In this document: piece by piece, positions 8,064 through 16,801 of the stretch
Numbering within the stretch: position 1 is the first letter of the stretch
Layout of the letters: each line of letters starts with the position of its first letter
NCBI GenBank assembly: GCA_900104855.1
Contig: FNSS01000001.1
Span: 372,001 to 436,000, forward strand
Length of the DNA: 64,000 bases
Origin: Rhizobiales bacterium GAS188
Lineage (GTDB): Bacteria; Pseudomonadota; Alphaproteobacteria; Rhizobiales; Beijerinckiaceae
Direction: 5' to 3'
Notes under the pieces: model-generated
Databases searched by the model: none
Seen by the model: only the letters and a program-made list of their open reading frames with translations
What the model was told of the DNA's origin: nothing
Translations under genes and position numbers: made by a program

Positions 8064-9433
8064 TCACTTGGCCCGCCTCTCCTCCCATTCCCCGATGAGG
8101 CGCGAGGCCGAAGCCTGCAGCTCCGTGCGCAGCCTCGACAGGAACGCCGCGTCCACCTGAAGCCGCCCGCCCGATTTGCGGGTGATGCCGTCGACGATGA
8201 CGGTGTCGACATTGCCGGCATGGGCCTGCTCGACGATGGCGAAGACGGGATCATGCACCGGCCAGAGATTGAGATCCTGCGCCCGCAAGAACACGATATC
8301 GGCCTTCTTGCCGGGCGTGAGCGAGCCGATCTTGTCCTGCATGCGCAGCGCCGCCGCCCCGCCCATGGTGGCCCAACGCAAGGCCTCCGCGAGCGGATCG
8401 GGATGGCGGTGGGCACCGCTCCAGTGGCGCTCGCTTCGCGCAAGGATTGATGGCGCGCATGCAGCAGGGCCGCCTGCATCTCGCGGAACATGTCGGCCGT
8501 GGTCATGGCTTCGACATCGCCGCCGAGCGAAGGCAGGCCGCCGCCCTGCACGACGCGCAAGGTGGCCGGCCCCGAAGCATGGTCGTGCAACTCGGCGAGA
8601 TTGGTGGTGGTGATCGAGGCCCCGGTGCCGACGAGCCTTGCGATCTCCTCGCGCTCGAGGAAATTGCAATGGACGAGATTATGGTCCTCGCCCAAAAGGC
8701 CAAGGGCGGCGAGCCGCTCATAGCCGTCGGGAACCACGGCAAGCTGGCGCGGCTTCGTGACATGAGAGGAGACGAGGAGGCCGAGCTCCTTGCCGAGCCG
8801 GGCATTGTGCAGGCTCGTTTCCCAGTCTGCCCAATGCGGGCCGGCGATCGCCAGCGCCATGGTGACGCGCCGGTCATCGCTGGCGAAGCGGCCCTGGCGC
8901 AGAGCTTGCGCCCGATCGCGTGGATGCAGGCGCTTCTCGGCGGCGGGAGCACCCGGCGTTCCGGGCGGCTTGATGCCGTCGCCATGCCCGAAGACGGCCC
9001 GGATGCCGCTTTGTTCCAGCGCTTCGGCCGAGGCCTCGGCCTGCTCCAGCGAGCGCAGATTATGGCAGTAGTCGAACAGTGTGGTGACGCCGCAATCGAG
9101 CTGATTGAGCGCGCCCGCCAGCGTGCCGAGATAATTGTCCTGCGGCGTGAACCTTGTGGCGATGTCGCCATAGAGGATCGTGAAATTATCGGCGGGCGTC
9201 CATTCGGAGCCGAACGCCCGCAGCCCCGTCTGGAACGTATGCAGGTGCATATTGACGAGGCCAGGCATGGCGATCATCGTCGACGCGTCGATCAACTCGT
9301 CATGAGCGGCGTCGAGCCTCTTGCCGATCGCCAGGATGTGGTCCTCGCCGATCAGCATCTCGGCGTCGCGCAGATCGCCGATGCCGTCATCCATCGAGAC
9401 GAGGTCGCCGCAACGGATCAGGGTGCGCTTCAC
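8064..9433 (-). pseudogene. Amidohydrolase (ATZ/TRZ-like), frameshifted, third tandem copy
   Basis: Third of three tandem cytosine-deaminase/ATZ/TRZ-type amidohydrolases. GTG 9433 (VKRTLIRCGDL) aligns with the ATG of its neighbour. The frame is intact through the metal motif NMHLHTFQ, the VTTLFDYCHN stretch and SHVTKP up to AIPIRS, then shifts near 8388-8390; the other frame continues EALRWATMGG, SLTPGKKADIVFLRAQDLNLWPVHDP to the stop at 8064. The paralogue reads IRSREALSWATIGG at this point, so one base of an Arg codon is missing. The length is one base short of 457 codons, and restoring it gives exactly 456 residues, the length of the next copy. Either a consensus error or a very recent pseudogene. 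Confidence 0.88.
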
Positions 9434-9467
9434 GATCCTGCGCCTTCCCTCGGGGTAGCAAAGACCA

Positions 9468-10838
9468 TCACGAAGCCTGCTGCGTGTAGCCGGCCTTGTG
9501 CATGACGCGCAGGACCGAATCCGACAGCTCGGCGCGCAGCGAAGCGAGCTTCTCGTCGCCGACAGTGAGCTTGCCGCCGCGCTTGCGCACCGTGCCTCCG
9601 ACCAGCACCGTGTCGACATTGCCGGCATTGGCCATCTCGACGATGGTCAGCAGCGGGTCATGCACCGGGAACACATTGAGGTCGGTCGCCCGCAGCAGCA
9701 CGATATCGGCCTTCTTGCCGGGCGTGAGGCTGCCGACCGCATGGCCGAGCCCGATCGCCTCCGCGCCACCGATGGTCGCCCAGGACAAGGCCTCGCGCGA
9801 GCGGATCGGCGCGACCGAGAACGGGGCGCCGTCGGCGAACGCATTGTCGCGCTGCGCCTCGTTGAGCGCATAGAGCAGCGCCACATGCATCTCGCGGAAC
9901 ATCTCGCCGCTGACGCGCGGCTCGACGTCGACGCCGAGCGAAGGCAACGCCCCGAGCGCCCGCACCCGGCTGACGAGCGGCGGGCTCGCATAGCCACGCA
10001 ATTCGGTCTGGACCGTCGAGGTGACGCTGACGCCGGCGCCGATGATCCGCTTCAGCTCCTCGTCGCCGAGGAAATTGCCGTGCACGATGTTGTGGTCGGG
10101 ACCGAGCAATCCCTCCTCGATCAAGCGCCGATAGCCGTCGGGAGCGACCGCGTCGGCCGGCCGCTTGGTGGCATGCGAGGTGGTGCGCAGGCCGAGCTCG
10201 CGCGCCAGGCGGATATTGCGGCGCGTCGGCTCGAGCTCGGCCCAATGCGGGCCGCCCACGGCAAGCGCCATCGTGACGAGCCGGTCACTGCCGGAGAGCC
10301 GCCGGCGCAGGCGCTCGACCCGCTCGCGCGGATGCAGGCGTCGCTCGAAGGGCTCGATCGCCTCGCGGTCGGGCTGGAACTTGCCGGCCCCGAGCGCATA
10401 GACCGCGCGGATGCCGCTCTCCTCCAGGCCGTCGACCGAGCGCTCGGCCTGCTCGCTCGAGGTGATGTTGTGGCAATAATCGAGCAAGGTGGTCACCCCG
10501 CCTGAGAGGCGCGTCAAGGCACCGACCAGCGTCCCGATATAATTGTCCTCAGGGCCGTACAAGGTGGCCATGCCGCCATGGATATGGCGGAAATAGCCTC
10601 CATGGCCCCATTCGCAGCCGATGGCGCGAAGCCCGGTCTGCCAGGTGTGCAGATGCGCGTCGATGAGCCCCGGCATGGCGATCATGTCGCCGGCCTCGAT
10701 CACCTCATCGGCCTCGCCGAGATCGCGGCCGATGGCGCGGATGCGGTCATCCTCGATGAGGATCTCGGCGTCCTGGCGATCGCCGATGGAGGCATCCATC
10801 GTCACGATCCAACCACAGCGGATCAGGGTGCGTTTCAT
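9468..10838 (-). CDS. Amidohydrolase family protein (ATZ/TRZ/cytosine deaminase type), second tandem copy
   Basis: A 456-residue metal-dependent hydrolase of the amidohydrolase superfamily. It has MIAMPGLIDAHLHTWQ (metal-binding HxH), TTLLDYCHN, SHATKRP (His), VHGNFLGDEELKR, and LTPGKKADIVLLRATDLN near the end, the usual closing of the small beta-sandwich in ATZ/TRZ enzymes. Such enzymes hydrolytically deaminate or dechlorinate N-heterocycles or cleave amides; the substrate here is unknown. Start ATG 10838 opens MKRTLIRCGW. It lies between two paralogues in a minus-strand operon headed by an NMT1-type ABC transporter, suggesting uptake then hydrolysis of one compound class. Confidence 0.9.
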   Translation of the reverse strand: MKRTLIRCGWIVTMDASIGDRQDAEILIEDDRIRAIGRDLGEADEVIEAGDMIAMPGLIDAHLHTWQTGLRAIGCEWGHGGYFRHIHGGMATLYGPEDNYIGTLVGALTRLSGGVTTLLDYCHNITSSEQAERSVDGLEESGIRAVYALGAGKFQPDREAIEPFERRLHPRERVERLRRRLSGSDRLVTMALAVGGPHWAELEPTRRNIRLARELGLRTTSHATKRPADAVAPDGYRRLIEEGLLGPDHNIVHGNFLGDEELKRIIGAGVSVTSTVQTELRGYASPPLVSRVRALGALPSLGVDVEPRVSGEMFREMHVALLYALNEAQRDNAFADGAPFSVAPIRSREALSWATIGGAEAIGLGHAVGSLTPGKKADIVLLRATDLNVFPVHDPLLTIVEMANAGNVDTVLVGGTVRKRGGKLTVGDEKLASLRAELSDSVLRVMHKAGYTQQAS

Positions 10839-10858
10839 TGCTCTCGCCCTTTTGTCGC

Positions 10859-12232
10859 TCAGGCCGCTCGAAGCGCGAAATTGCCCTCGCGCATCACGCG
10901 GCTCGCGGATTCGGCGAGCTCGACCTGGCGCCGGCGCAGCGTGTCCTGGGAGAAGAGCAGCTTGCCGTGCCGCTTCTTGACGGCGCCGTCGATGATGACG
11001 GTGTCGACATTGCCCGCATGGGCCTGCTCGACCACGGCGAAGATCGGGTCATGTACCGGGAAGAGATTGAGATCGCTGGCGCGCAGCATGGTGATATCGG
11101 CCTTCTTGCCGGGGGTGAGCGTGCCGATGCGATCCTCGAGCCCGATCACCCGCGCATTGCCGATGGTCGCCCATTCCAAGGCCTCACGCGAGCGCACCCC
11201 GATCGTCTTCATCGGCGGCTTGCCGGCACTCTCATTGTCGCGCACCGTCGCCCAGCGGGCATGCAGCAGCGCGCCCTGCATCTCGCGGAACATGTCGCCG
11301 GTGACGATCGGCTCGACGTCGATGCCGATCGAGGGCATGACGCCGCGCGCCCGCACCCGCACGGTCAGGGGATCGGCGGCATGGCCGTGCAGCTCGACCA
11401 GCACGGTCGAGGTGATGGTCGCCCCGGCGCCGAGCACCGCGTCGAGCTCGGCATCGTCGAAATAATTGGCGTGGACGATGTTGTGGTCGGGCCCGAGCAA
11501 TCCAGCCTCGGCGAGCCGCACATAGCCGCGCGGCGCGACGCAATCGGCATAGCGTCGTGTCGCGTGCGAAGTCGAGAGCAGGCCGAATTCGCGCGCCAGG
11601 CGCAGATCCTGCTCAGCCACTTCGAGCGTGCCGTAATGGGGGCCGAGCACCGCCATCGCCATGGTGACCAGGCGATCATCGGAGGCCAACCGCCCCTTGC
11701 GCAGCGCCTCGACCCGGTCGCGCGGATGCGGCACATGCGTGAAGGGCACGCCGCCCGGAGCCGTCGGCGGCTTCGCGGTGCCATGGGCGAAGACGGCGCG
11801 AATGCCCGTCTCCTCGAGCGCGTCGATCGCCCGCTCGGCCTGCTCCAGCGATTTGAGGTTGTGGCAGAAATCGAGGACCGTGGTCACGCCGCCATCGATC
11901 TGGTTCAGGGAGCCGACGAGATTGCCGAGATAATTGTCCTGCGGCTGATATTTCGTCGCGAGATTGGCGTGGATATTGGCGTGATAATCGGGGCCGAGCC
12001 ATTCCGAGCCGATGCCGCGCAGCCCGCATTGCCAGACATGGATATGCGCGTCGATAAGGCCCGGCATGACGATCATCTCGCTCGCGTCGATGAGCTCGTC
12101 ATGGGCGGCATCGAGCCTGATGCCGGCGGCAGCGATGCGGTCGCCCTCGATGAGCAGCTCGGCCTCCTTGAGCTCGCCGATCTTCGGGTCGAGCGAAATC
12201 AGCCAGCCGCATTTCACCAGGGTCTTCTTCAC
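10859..12232 (-). CDS. Amidohydrolase family protein (ATZ/TRZ/cytosine deaminase type), first tandem copy
   Basis: A 457-residue amidohydrolase paralogous to the next two genes. Motifs: VMPGLIDAHIHVWQ (HxH), TTVLDFCHN, HATRR, VHANYFDDAELDA and GTLTPGKKADITMLRASDLN. I favour GTG 12232 (VKKTLVKCGW), which matches the start of its paralogues and has GGAG nine bases upstream; an in-frame ATG at 12262 overlapping the permease stop (ATGA) is the alternative. It is the first catabolic gene after the ABC transporter genes. It is probably cytoplasmic, as no signal peptide is seen. The exact substrate, a cyclic amide or N-heterocycle by family, is not determinable here. Confidence 0.88.
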   Translation of the reverse strand: MKKTLVKCGWLISLDPKIGELKEAELLIEGDRIAAAGIRLDAAHDELIDASEMIVMPGLIDAHIHVWQCGLRGIGSEWLGPDYHANIHANLATKYQPQDNYLGNLVGSLNQIDGGVTTVLDFCHNLKSLEQAERAIDALEETGIRAVFAHGTAKPPTAPGGVPFTHVPHPRDRVEALRKGRLASDDRLVTMAMAVLGPHYGTLEVAEQDLRLAREFGLLSTSHATRRYADCVAPRGYVRLAEAGLLGPDHNIVHANYFDDAELDAVLGAGATITSTVLVELHGHAADPLTVRVRARGVMPSIGIDVEPIVTGDMFREMQGALLHARWATVRDNESAGKPPMKTIGVRSREALEWATIGNARVIGLEDRIGTLTPGKKADITMLRASDLNLFPVHDPIFAVVEQAHAGNVDTVIIDGAVKKRHGKLLFSQDTLRRRQVELAESASRVMREGNFALRAA

Positions 12233-12258
12233 GATGTTCGTCTCCAGCTTCGAAATGA

Positions 12259-13086
12259 TCATTGAGTGCGCCAGCGATTCACCAGGGCGTCGAGATATTG
12301 CTGCGCCTTGGTGAACAAGAGGCCGATGACGGCGAGCAGCAGCAGCACGGCGAAGACCTCGCCGGTCTCGAGCACCTGGCCCGCGAGCTGCAGGCGGGCG
12401 CCGAGCCCGTAGCGCGCCGTCTGCATCTCGGCCGCGACCACCATGATGATGCCGATGCCGAGCGCCAGCCTCAGCCCGCCGAAGATTGCCGGGACCGCGG
12501 CCGGCAGCACCACGAGGCGCTGGATCTGGCCAGGCGTCGCGCCGAGATCGCGTGCGGCCAGGATCAGCCCCGGATCACATTGGCGCACGCCGATCACGGT
12601 GTTGACGAGGATCGGGAACACGCAGGCGAGCGCGCTCAGCACGATCTGGAAGATGTCGCCGCTGCCGAGCCAGATGACGAGCAGCGGCACGAGCGAGATC
12701 TTGGGGATCGGATAGATCGCCGCCACGAAGAAGTCGGCGACCACATAGATGCGCTTCGACATGCCCATCAGGATGCCGAGCGGAATGCCGATCGCTGCCG
12801 CCAAGATGAAGCCGCCGAAGATGCGGTAGAGGGTCAGCATCAGGTCGTAGGCCAGGTTCTTCTGGACGAACAAGCGGTAGAGGGTGACGATGATGACGGA
12901 GGGGCGTGGCAGATAGAGCTCGGGGATGTCGGACAGAGCGACGCCGACTTCCCAGAACAGGATGAAGAGCGCCATCGCCACCGGCCCGTAATACCAGCTG
13001 GTGTCGCGCAACCGCTCATCTTCGATGCGGGGGCGGGGCGCCTCGTCCTCGCCGGCGATTGCGGCAACGCGTTCGATATTGGCCAT
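12259..13086 (-). CDS. ABC transporter permease (SsuC/TauC family)
   Basis: A 275-residue inner-membrane permease with about six hydrophobic helices. It carries the BPD_transp_1 pattern: YPIPKISLVPLLVIWLGSGD followed by ALACVFPILVNTVIGVR and the cytoplasmic loop AARDLGATPGQIQRLVVLPAAVPAI that contacts the ATPase. An N-terminal 35-residue soluble tail precedes the first helix. It lies 12 bases after the ATPase gene and overlaps the start region of the first amidohydrolase gene. With the ATPase and the NMT1-type binding protein it forms a nitrate/taurine/sulfonate-type importer, here probably for the amidohydrolase substrate. Confidence 0.9.
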   Translation of the reverse strand: MANIERVAAIAGEDEAPRPRIEDERLRDTSWYYGPVAMALFILFWEVGVALSDIPELYLPRPSVIIVTLYRLFVQKNLAYDLMLTLYRIFGGFILAAAIGIPLGILMGMSKRIYVVADFFVAAIYPIPKISLVPLLVIWLGSGDIFQIVLSALACVFPILVNTVIGVRQCDPGLILAARDLGATPGQIQRLVVLPAAVPAIFGGLRLALGIGIIMVVAAEMQTARYGLGARLQLAGQVLETGEVFAVLLLLAVIGLLFTKAQQYLDALVNRWRTQ

Positions 13087-13098
13087 CAGTCCGCCCTC

Positions 13099-14016
13099 TC
13101 AGCTCAGCATCGACTTGCGGACTTCGTCGCGCAGCAGGCCATAGATCTCGGCGAACAGCTCCCCGAAGCGCGGGGATTTCTGCATCTCGAAATCGCGCGG
13201 CCGCGGCAGGTCGATGTCGAGGCTCGCCGCGACCTTGCCGGGCCGCGCCGTCATGACCAGCACCCGGTCGCCGAGATAGATCGCCTCCTCGATCGAATGG
13301 GTGACGAGGATGGCGGTCTTGCCGGTCTTCTCCACCACGCTCGCGAGCTGCTCTTGCAGATAGAGGCGTGTCTGCGCGTCGAGCGCGCCGAAGGGCTCGT
13401 CGAGGAACAAGATCTCCGGCGCCATGACGAGCCCGCGCGCGAGACCTACGCGCTGGCGCATGCCGCCCGAGAGCTGGGCCGGATAGTGATTCTCGAAGCC
13501 CGCGAGATCGACGGCGCGAATCGCCTCCCGCGCCTTGGCGTGGCGCTCCGCCTTGTCGACCGAGGCGAGCTCGAGGCCGAAGGAGACATTGTCGATGACA
13601 TTGCGCCAGGGCAAAAGATTGAAGGACTGCCACACGGTCGCCATGCGCGGCGGCGGACCCGCCTGTCGCTGCCAGGGCTCTTTCGCTCCGGGGTTGCCAT
13701 AGAAGAACTTGATCTTGCCCTCGCTCGGCTGCAGCAGGCCCCGCAGGATCAGCAGCAGCGTCGATTTTCCGCAACCCGACGGGCCGACGATGGCCGTCAC
13801 CTTGCCGGCCGGAAACTCGAAGGAGACATCGGTCAAGGCGATGGTAGGCGGCTGGGTGCGGCTCAACCAGCGATGCGACAGTTTCTCGATGGTGATCTTG
13901 TCGAAGACATTGGAGGTGGTTGCGGTCACGGGAAGCTCGGCGGTCAGGGGGAGTTCAGCAGTCGAGGGAAGTTCTTGCGAGGCAAGTTCTCGCGAGGCTG
14001 GCGACGGCCAGGTCAA
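13099..14016 (-). CDS. ABC transporter ATP-binding protein (SsuB/TauB family)
   Basis: A 305-residue ATPase. Walker A is GPSGCGKSTLL, the Q-loop region reads TVWQSFNLLPWRNV, the signature is [15 protein letters not shown], Walker B is ILFLDEPFGALD and the H-loop is VTHSIEEA. The ABC fold starts only near residue 35. The preceding tail is a run of ELA/ELP repeats that looks like slippage expansion. The frame's start is TTG 14016, overlapping the binding-protein stop as TTGA; GTG 13929, after the repeats, is the other candidate. Neither has a strong ribosome site, so the N-terminus is uncertain. Cytoplasmic partner of the adjoining permease. Confidence 0.87.
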   Translation of the reverse strand: MTWPSPASRELASQELPSTAELPLTAELPVTATTSNVFDKITIEKLSHRWLSRTQPPTIALTDVSFEFPAGKVTAIVGPSGCGKSTLLLILRGLLQPSEGKIKFFYGNPGAKEPWQRQAGPPPRMATVWQSFNLLPWRNVIDNVSFGLELASVDKAERHAKAREAIRAVDLAGFENHYPAQLSGGMRQRVGLARGLVMAPEILFLDEPFGALDAQTRLYLQEQLASVVEKTGKTAILVTHSIEEAIYLGDRVLVMTARPGKVAASLDIDLPRPRDFEMQKSPRFGELFAEIYGLLRDEVRKSMLS

Positions 14017-15068
14017 ATGAAGGGGTTCTTGTCGAGGAGCCGCTTGCGGGCCTCGACGATCGCCTTGTCGTCGAAGAGCTTGTCCTCTGCCACCAGATTG
14101 GGCAGCAGCTCGGTGCGATTGTGCCAGAAGAGCTGCTGCGCGTAGATGGATTTCAGGTTGGGCTGCCCGTCCTCCTGCATGAAGGTCCAGCGCGGGCGCG
14201 TGCTGTCGATGACCTCGGCGGTGAGGCCCGTGCCCTTGGCGATGATCTCCAGGATCTCGCGCTTGCCGCTTCTGGCGGCTTCCATATACTCCTTATTGGC
14301 CTGCATGATGGCCATGCAGAAGCGCACCGCGGAAGAGTGCTTCTCGGTCAGGAATTTCTGCGTGGCGACCGAGCAGGCCAGCACGAAATCGGGCGCGATC
14401 TCGTCGCTCCAGGTCGCCACCTTGCCGACGCCGGCATTTTGCGCCGCATAAGCGCCCGGCAGCGGGATGTTGAGGATGCCGACCCGGTTCTCCTTCAGCA
14501 GCGGGATGCTCACTTGAGGCGACATGTTCCACTGCCAGTGGACGTCGTCGACGGTGAGGCCGGCGCGCTCGAGTCCCATCGTGTGCAGATATTGCGCCAC
14601 GCTGCCGCGCGACGAGATGGCGATCTTCTCAGCCCTGGCGAAGCGGTAGCCCGCAAGGTTGCGGAAGCCCTTCTCCCATAGCGCATTGCCGACCAGGATG
14701 GCGTTCGATCCCATGCCGGGCGATTCACGGCCACGCTCCATGAACAGGCGTAGCGGCGCTCCCTTGTTCATGAGGTTGAAGAGGCCAGCGCTGATCGTGG
14801 CGCCGGTGATGTCGAGCTCACCGGCGGCCAGCATCGGCATGGACATGCTGCCATCGACATGGCTCGAGGCGATGATCTCCAGATTGAGCTTCTTGAAATA
14901 GCCCTTGGCCTCGGCGATGAAATAGGGGCCGGCCGAGATGTAGGGCGCATAGCCCATGCGGATCTGGGCGGGCTCCATGAAATCGGCCGCCGCACGCACA
15001 TAAGGCATCGGCAGGGCCGTTGCCGCGGCGATGCCCGCGGCGAAACCACGCCGTGTCGGATAGGGCAT
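14013..15068 (-). CDS. ABC transporter substrate-binding protein (NMT1/SsuA-like)
   Basis: A 351-residue periplasmic binding protein. The N-terminus TRRGFAAGIAAATALPMPYVRA carries a twin arginine and a hydrophobic core, suggesting Tat or Sec export. The mature part follows the NMT1/thiamine-pyrimidine-like type II fold: QIRMGYAPYISAGPYFIAEAK, LDITGATISAGLFN and later IAISSRGSVAQYL. Start ATG 15068 has GGGAGG six bases upstream. It is the promoter-proximal gene of the transporter-amidohydrolase operon, with a repeat element upstream at 15250-15415. The ligand is unknown; coupling to three amidohydrolases suggests a nitrogen heterocycle or amide (inference). Confidence 0.88.
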   Translation of the reverse strand: MPYPTRRGFAAGIAAATALPMPYVRAAADFMEPAQIRMGYAPYISAGPYFIAEAKGYFKKLNLEIIASSHVDGSMSMPMLAAGELDITGATISAGLFNLMNKGAPLRLFMERGRESPGMGSNAILVGNALWEKGFRNLAGYRFARAEKIAISSRGSVAQYLHTMGLERAGLTVDDVHWQWNMSPQVSIPLLKENRVGILNIPLPGAYAAQNAGVGKVATWSDEIAPDFVLACSVATQKFLTEKHSSAVRFCMAIMQANKEYMEAARSGKREILEIIAKGTGLTAEVIDSTRPRWTFMQEDGQPNLKSIYAQQLFWHNRTELLPNLVAEDKLFDDKAIVEARKRLLDKNPFI

Positions 15069-15249
15069 GCGAGCCTCCCGCTCCAGTGACGCGGCTATCG
15101 CCGCTCCAGGCGAAACGGCGCCGCGTTCTGCTCCATCGTTGTGGTGCCTGACCTTGTCGAAAAGCGCCGCGGCTTCCCGCCGATCACCCGTCATGCAACC
15201 GATTGCACGGTAGCCCAGGCGATATGGCGCGTCAACGGGCGGCGCCCCA

Positions 15250-15415
15250 CCTTCTCCCGCTCTTGGGCGGGAGAAGGTGCAAGAGGACGAACTTTGCGAA
15301 GTGAGGGCGGATGAGGGACGGCGGTGAAGCGCCAGATCTTGAAGTGAAGACCTTGCGCCCCTCACCCGCCTCGACTGCGTCTCGGCACCCTCTCCCGCGA
15401 AAGGGCGGGAGAGGG
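15250..15415. repeat. Intergenic palindromic repeat element, copy B
   Basis: About 166 bases in the 367-base gap between the flavin reductase gene and the NMT1-type binding-protein gene. It is the inverted counterpart of copy A (1909-2065): its reverse complement shares the central CTTCAAGATCTGGCGCTTCA stretch and the terminal hairpins built on CTCCCGC/GCGGGAG. Nothing else was recognised in this gap apart from the presumed promoter of the downstream operon between 15069 and 15249. Confidence 0.85.
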
Positions 15416-15435
15416 AAGAAAGAGCGTGTCCCGCC

Positions 15436-15963
15436 TCAAGTGGGGCTAATGGGAAGGTAGCCGCCGCGCCAGTAGATCAGCGGCTCGGCCTCTTCGGCGA
15501 GCCGCACCGCGACCACCTTGCCGATGACGATCGCGTGCGAGTGGCGCTCGATCATCTCCTCGACCTCACAGTCGAAGGCGGCGAGCGCATCCTCGAGGAT
15601 GGGAGCGCCGGTCGCAAGCGTGATCCAGCTCGCTCCGTCATAGCGCGCCGCGCCCTTGAGGCCGCCGCGGCCGGAGAAGCGTTCCGCGATCGCGGCGTGG
15701 CGCGCCTGCAGGATATTGACCGCGAAGCTGCCATCACGCTTGAGCGCCGACCAGGATGAGGAGTTGCGGTTGACGCTGACGATGAGTGAAGGGGGCTCGA
15801 CCGAGAGAGAAGACACCGAAGTCGCGGTCAGGCCGGTGCGGTCCTCATCGGTCCCGACCGTGATGATGCTGACGGCGCCCGCGAGACCGCGCATGGCGGA
15901 GCGGAAGAGCTCTTGCAGCGGCTGCGCCTGCGCGAGGCTGAGATCTCGGATCGCGATTCCCAT
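15436..15963 (-). CDS. Flavin reductase family protein (FMN-binding split-barrel)
   Basis: A 175-residue flavin reductase-like protein of the DIM6/NTAB (HpaC-like) family, full length. It shows RGLAGAVSIITVGTDEDRTG, then LTATSVSSLSVEPPSLIVSVN, FAVNILQA and the late HAIVIGKVVAVR, all usual for this split-barrel fold. Such enzymes supply reduced FMN to two-component monooxygenases. It is the last gene of the ssu operon, 18 bases after ssuB, so it probably feeds SsuD. It is not homologous to the classical SsuE family, so I give no ssuE symbol. Confidence 0.9.
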   Translation of the reverse strand: MGIAIRDLSLAQAQPLQELFRSAMRGLAGAVSIITVGTDEDRTGLTATSVSSLSVEPPSLIVSVNRNSSSWSALKRDGSFAVNILQARHAAIAERFSGRGGLKGAARYDGASWITLATGAPILEDALAAFDCEVEEMIERHSHAIVIGKVVAVRLAEEAEPLIYWRGGYLPISPT

Positions 15964-15981
15964 ATTGATCTGCCTTCCGGC

Positions 15982-16794
15982 TCAGATGACGTATTCGGCA
16001 CGCGCGATGTCTTCGCGCAGCAGGCGACGCAAGATTCGTTCCTCGAGCAGAGCGAGCTCGACCGAGCCGCGCCGCCGCGGGCGCGGCAGGTCGATGGCTG
16101 TGTCGAGCGCGATCGCGCCGTTCTCGATCAGCACGATGCGGTCGGCGAGCATCAGCGCCTCGGTGACGTCGTGAGTGACGAGGATGGCGGTGAATTTCTG
16201 CTCGAGCCAGACGCGCTCGATCAATCGTTGCATGCCGATGCGTGTGAGCGCGTCGAGCGCGCCGAGCGGTTCGTCGAGTGCGAGGAAGCGCGGCCGGCTG
16301 ACGAGCGCACGCGCCAGGGCGACGCGCTGCTTCTGCCCGCCCGACAGCACCGACGGCCAGGCGCGCGCCCGCGCCTCGAGATCGACGGCTCGCAAGGCTT
16401 CCACGGCGCGGTCCGCGGCGCGCGGCGGGGAGCGGTCGGCGCCGAGCCCAACCTCGACATTGCCCAGCACCCGTGCCCAGGGCAGAAGACGATGCTCCTG
16501 GAACATGACGCGCACGCTGTCGCGCGGGGCTGCGCCTGGCTCGCCATCGTCGAACCAGAAATCGCCGCCGCTCGGCTGCTCCAGGCCCGCGAGCAGCCGC
16601 AGGAAGGTGCTCTTGCCGCAACCGCTGCGCCCGACGATCGCCAGGAACTGGCCTGAAGGCACATGCAGGTCGAGCCCACATATGACCTTGTTGTTGCCAA
16701 AACTCTTGGTAAGGCCACGCGCCGTGATGGCGAGGCCGCGCGCCGTCCGTTCAGCGGTTGCGGCCGGCGCTCCTGCAAGCACAAGGCTAGTCAT
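15982..16794 (-). CDS. ssuB: Aliphatic sulfonate ABC transporter ATP-binding protein SsuB
   Basis: A 270-residue ATPase. Walker A is [11 protein letters not shown], the Q-loop is [10 protein letters not shown], the signature is [15 protein letters not shown], Walker B is [12 protein letters not shown] and the H-loop is VTHDVTEAL. The order ssuA-ssuD-ssuC-ssuB, and strong similarity of the partners to alkanesulfonate proteins, support SsuB. ATG 16794 lies seven bases after the ssuC stop. It energises uptake of alkanesulfonates as a sulfur source. Operon expression is normally induced by sulfate limitation, but no regulator gene or site was recognised here. Confidence 0.92.
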   Translation of the reverse strand: MTSLVLAGAPAATAERTARGLAITARGLTKSFGNNKVICGLDLHVPSGQFLAIVGRSGCGKSTFLRLLAGLEQPSGGDFWFDDGEPGAAPRDSVRVMFQEHRLLPWARVLGNVEVGLGADRSPPRAADRAVEALRAVDLEARARAWPSVLSGGQKQRVALARALVSRPRFLALDEPLGALDALTRIGMQRLIERVWLEQKFTAILVTHDVTEALMLADRIVLIENGAIALDTAIDLPRPRRRGSVELALLEERILRRLLREDIARAEYVI

Positions 16795-16801
16795 GCGATC
16801 C

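Noticed and set aside
8447-9505. A 352-codon plus-strand ORF opposite two amidohydrolase genes
   Set aside because: Antisense of recognisable amidohydrolase motifs; low-complexity Arg/Gly/Asp composition typical of high-GC shadows.
12262-14145. A 627-codon plus-strand ORF opposite the permease and ATPase genes
   Set aside because: Antisense to two clearly recognised ABC genes; no motif of its own.
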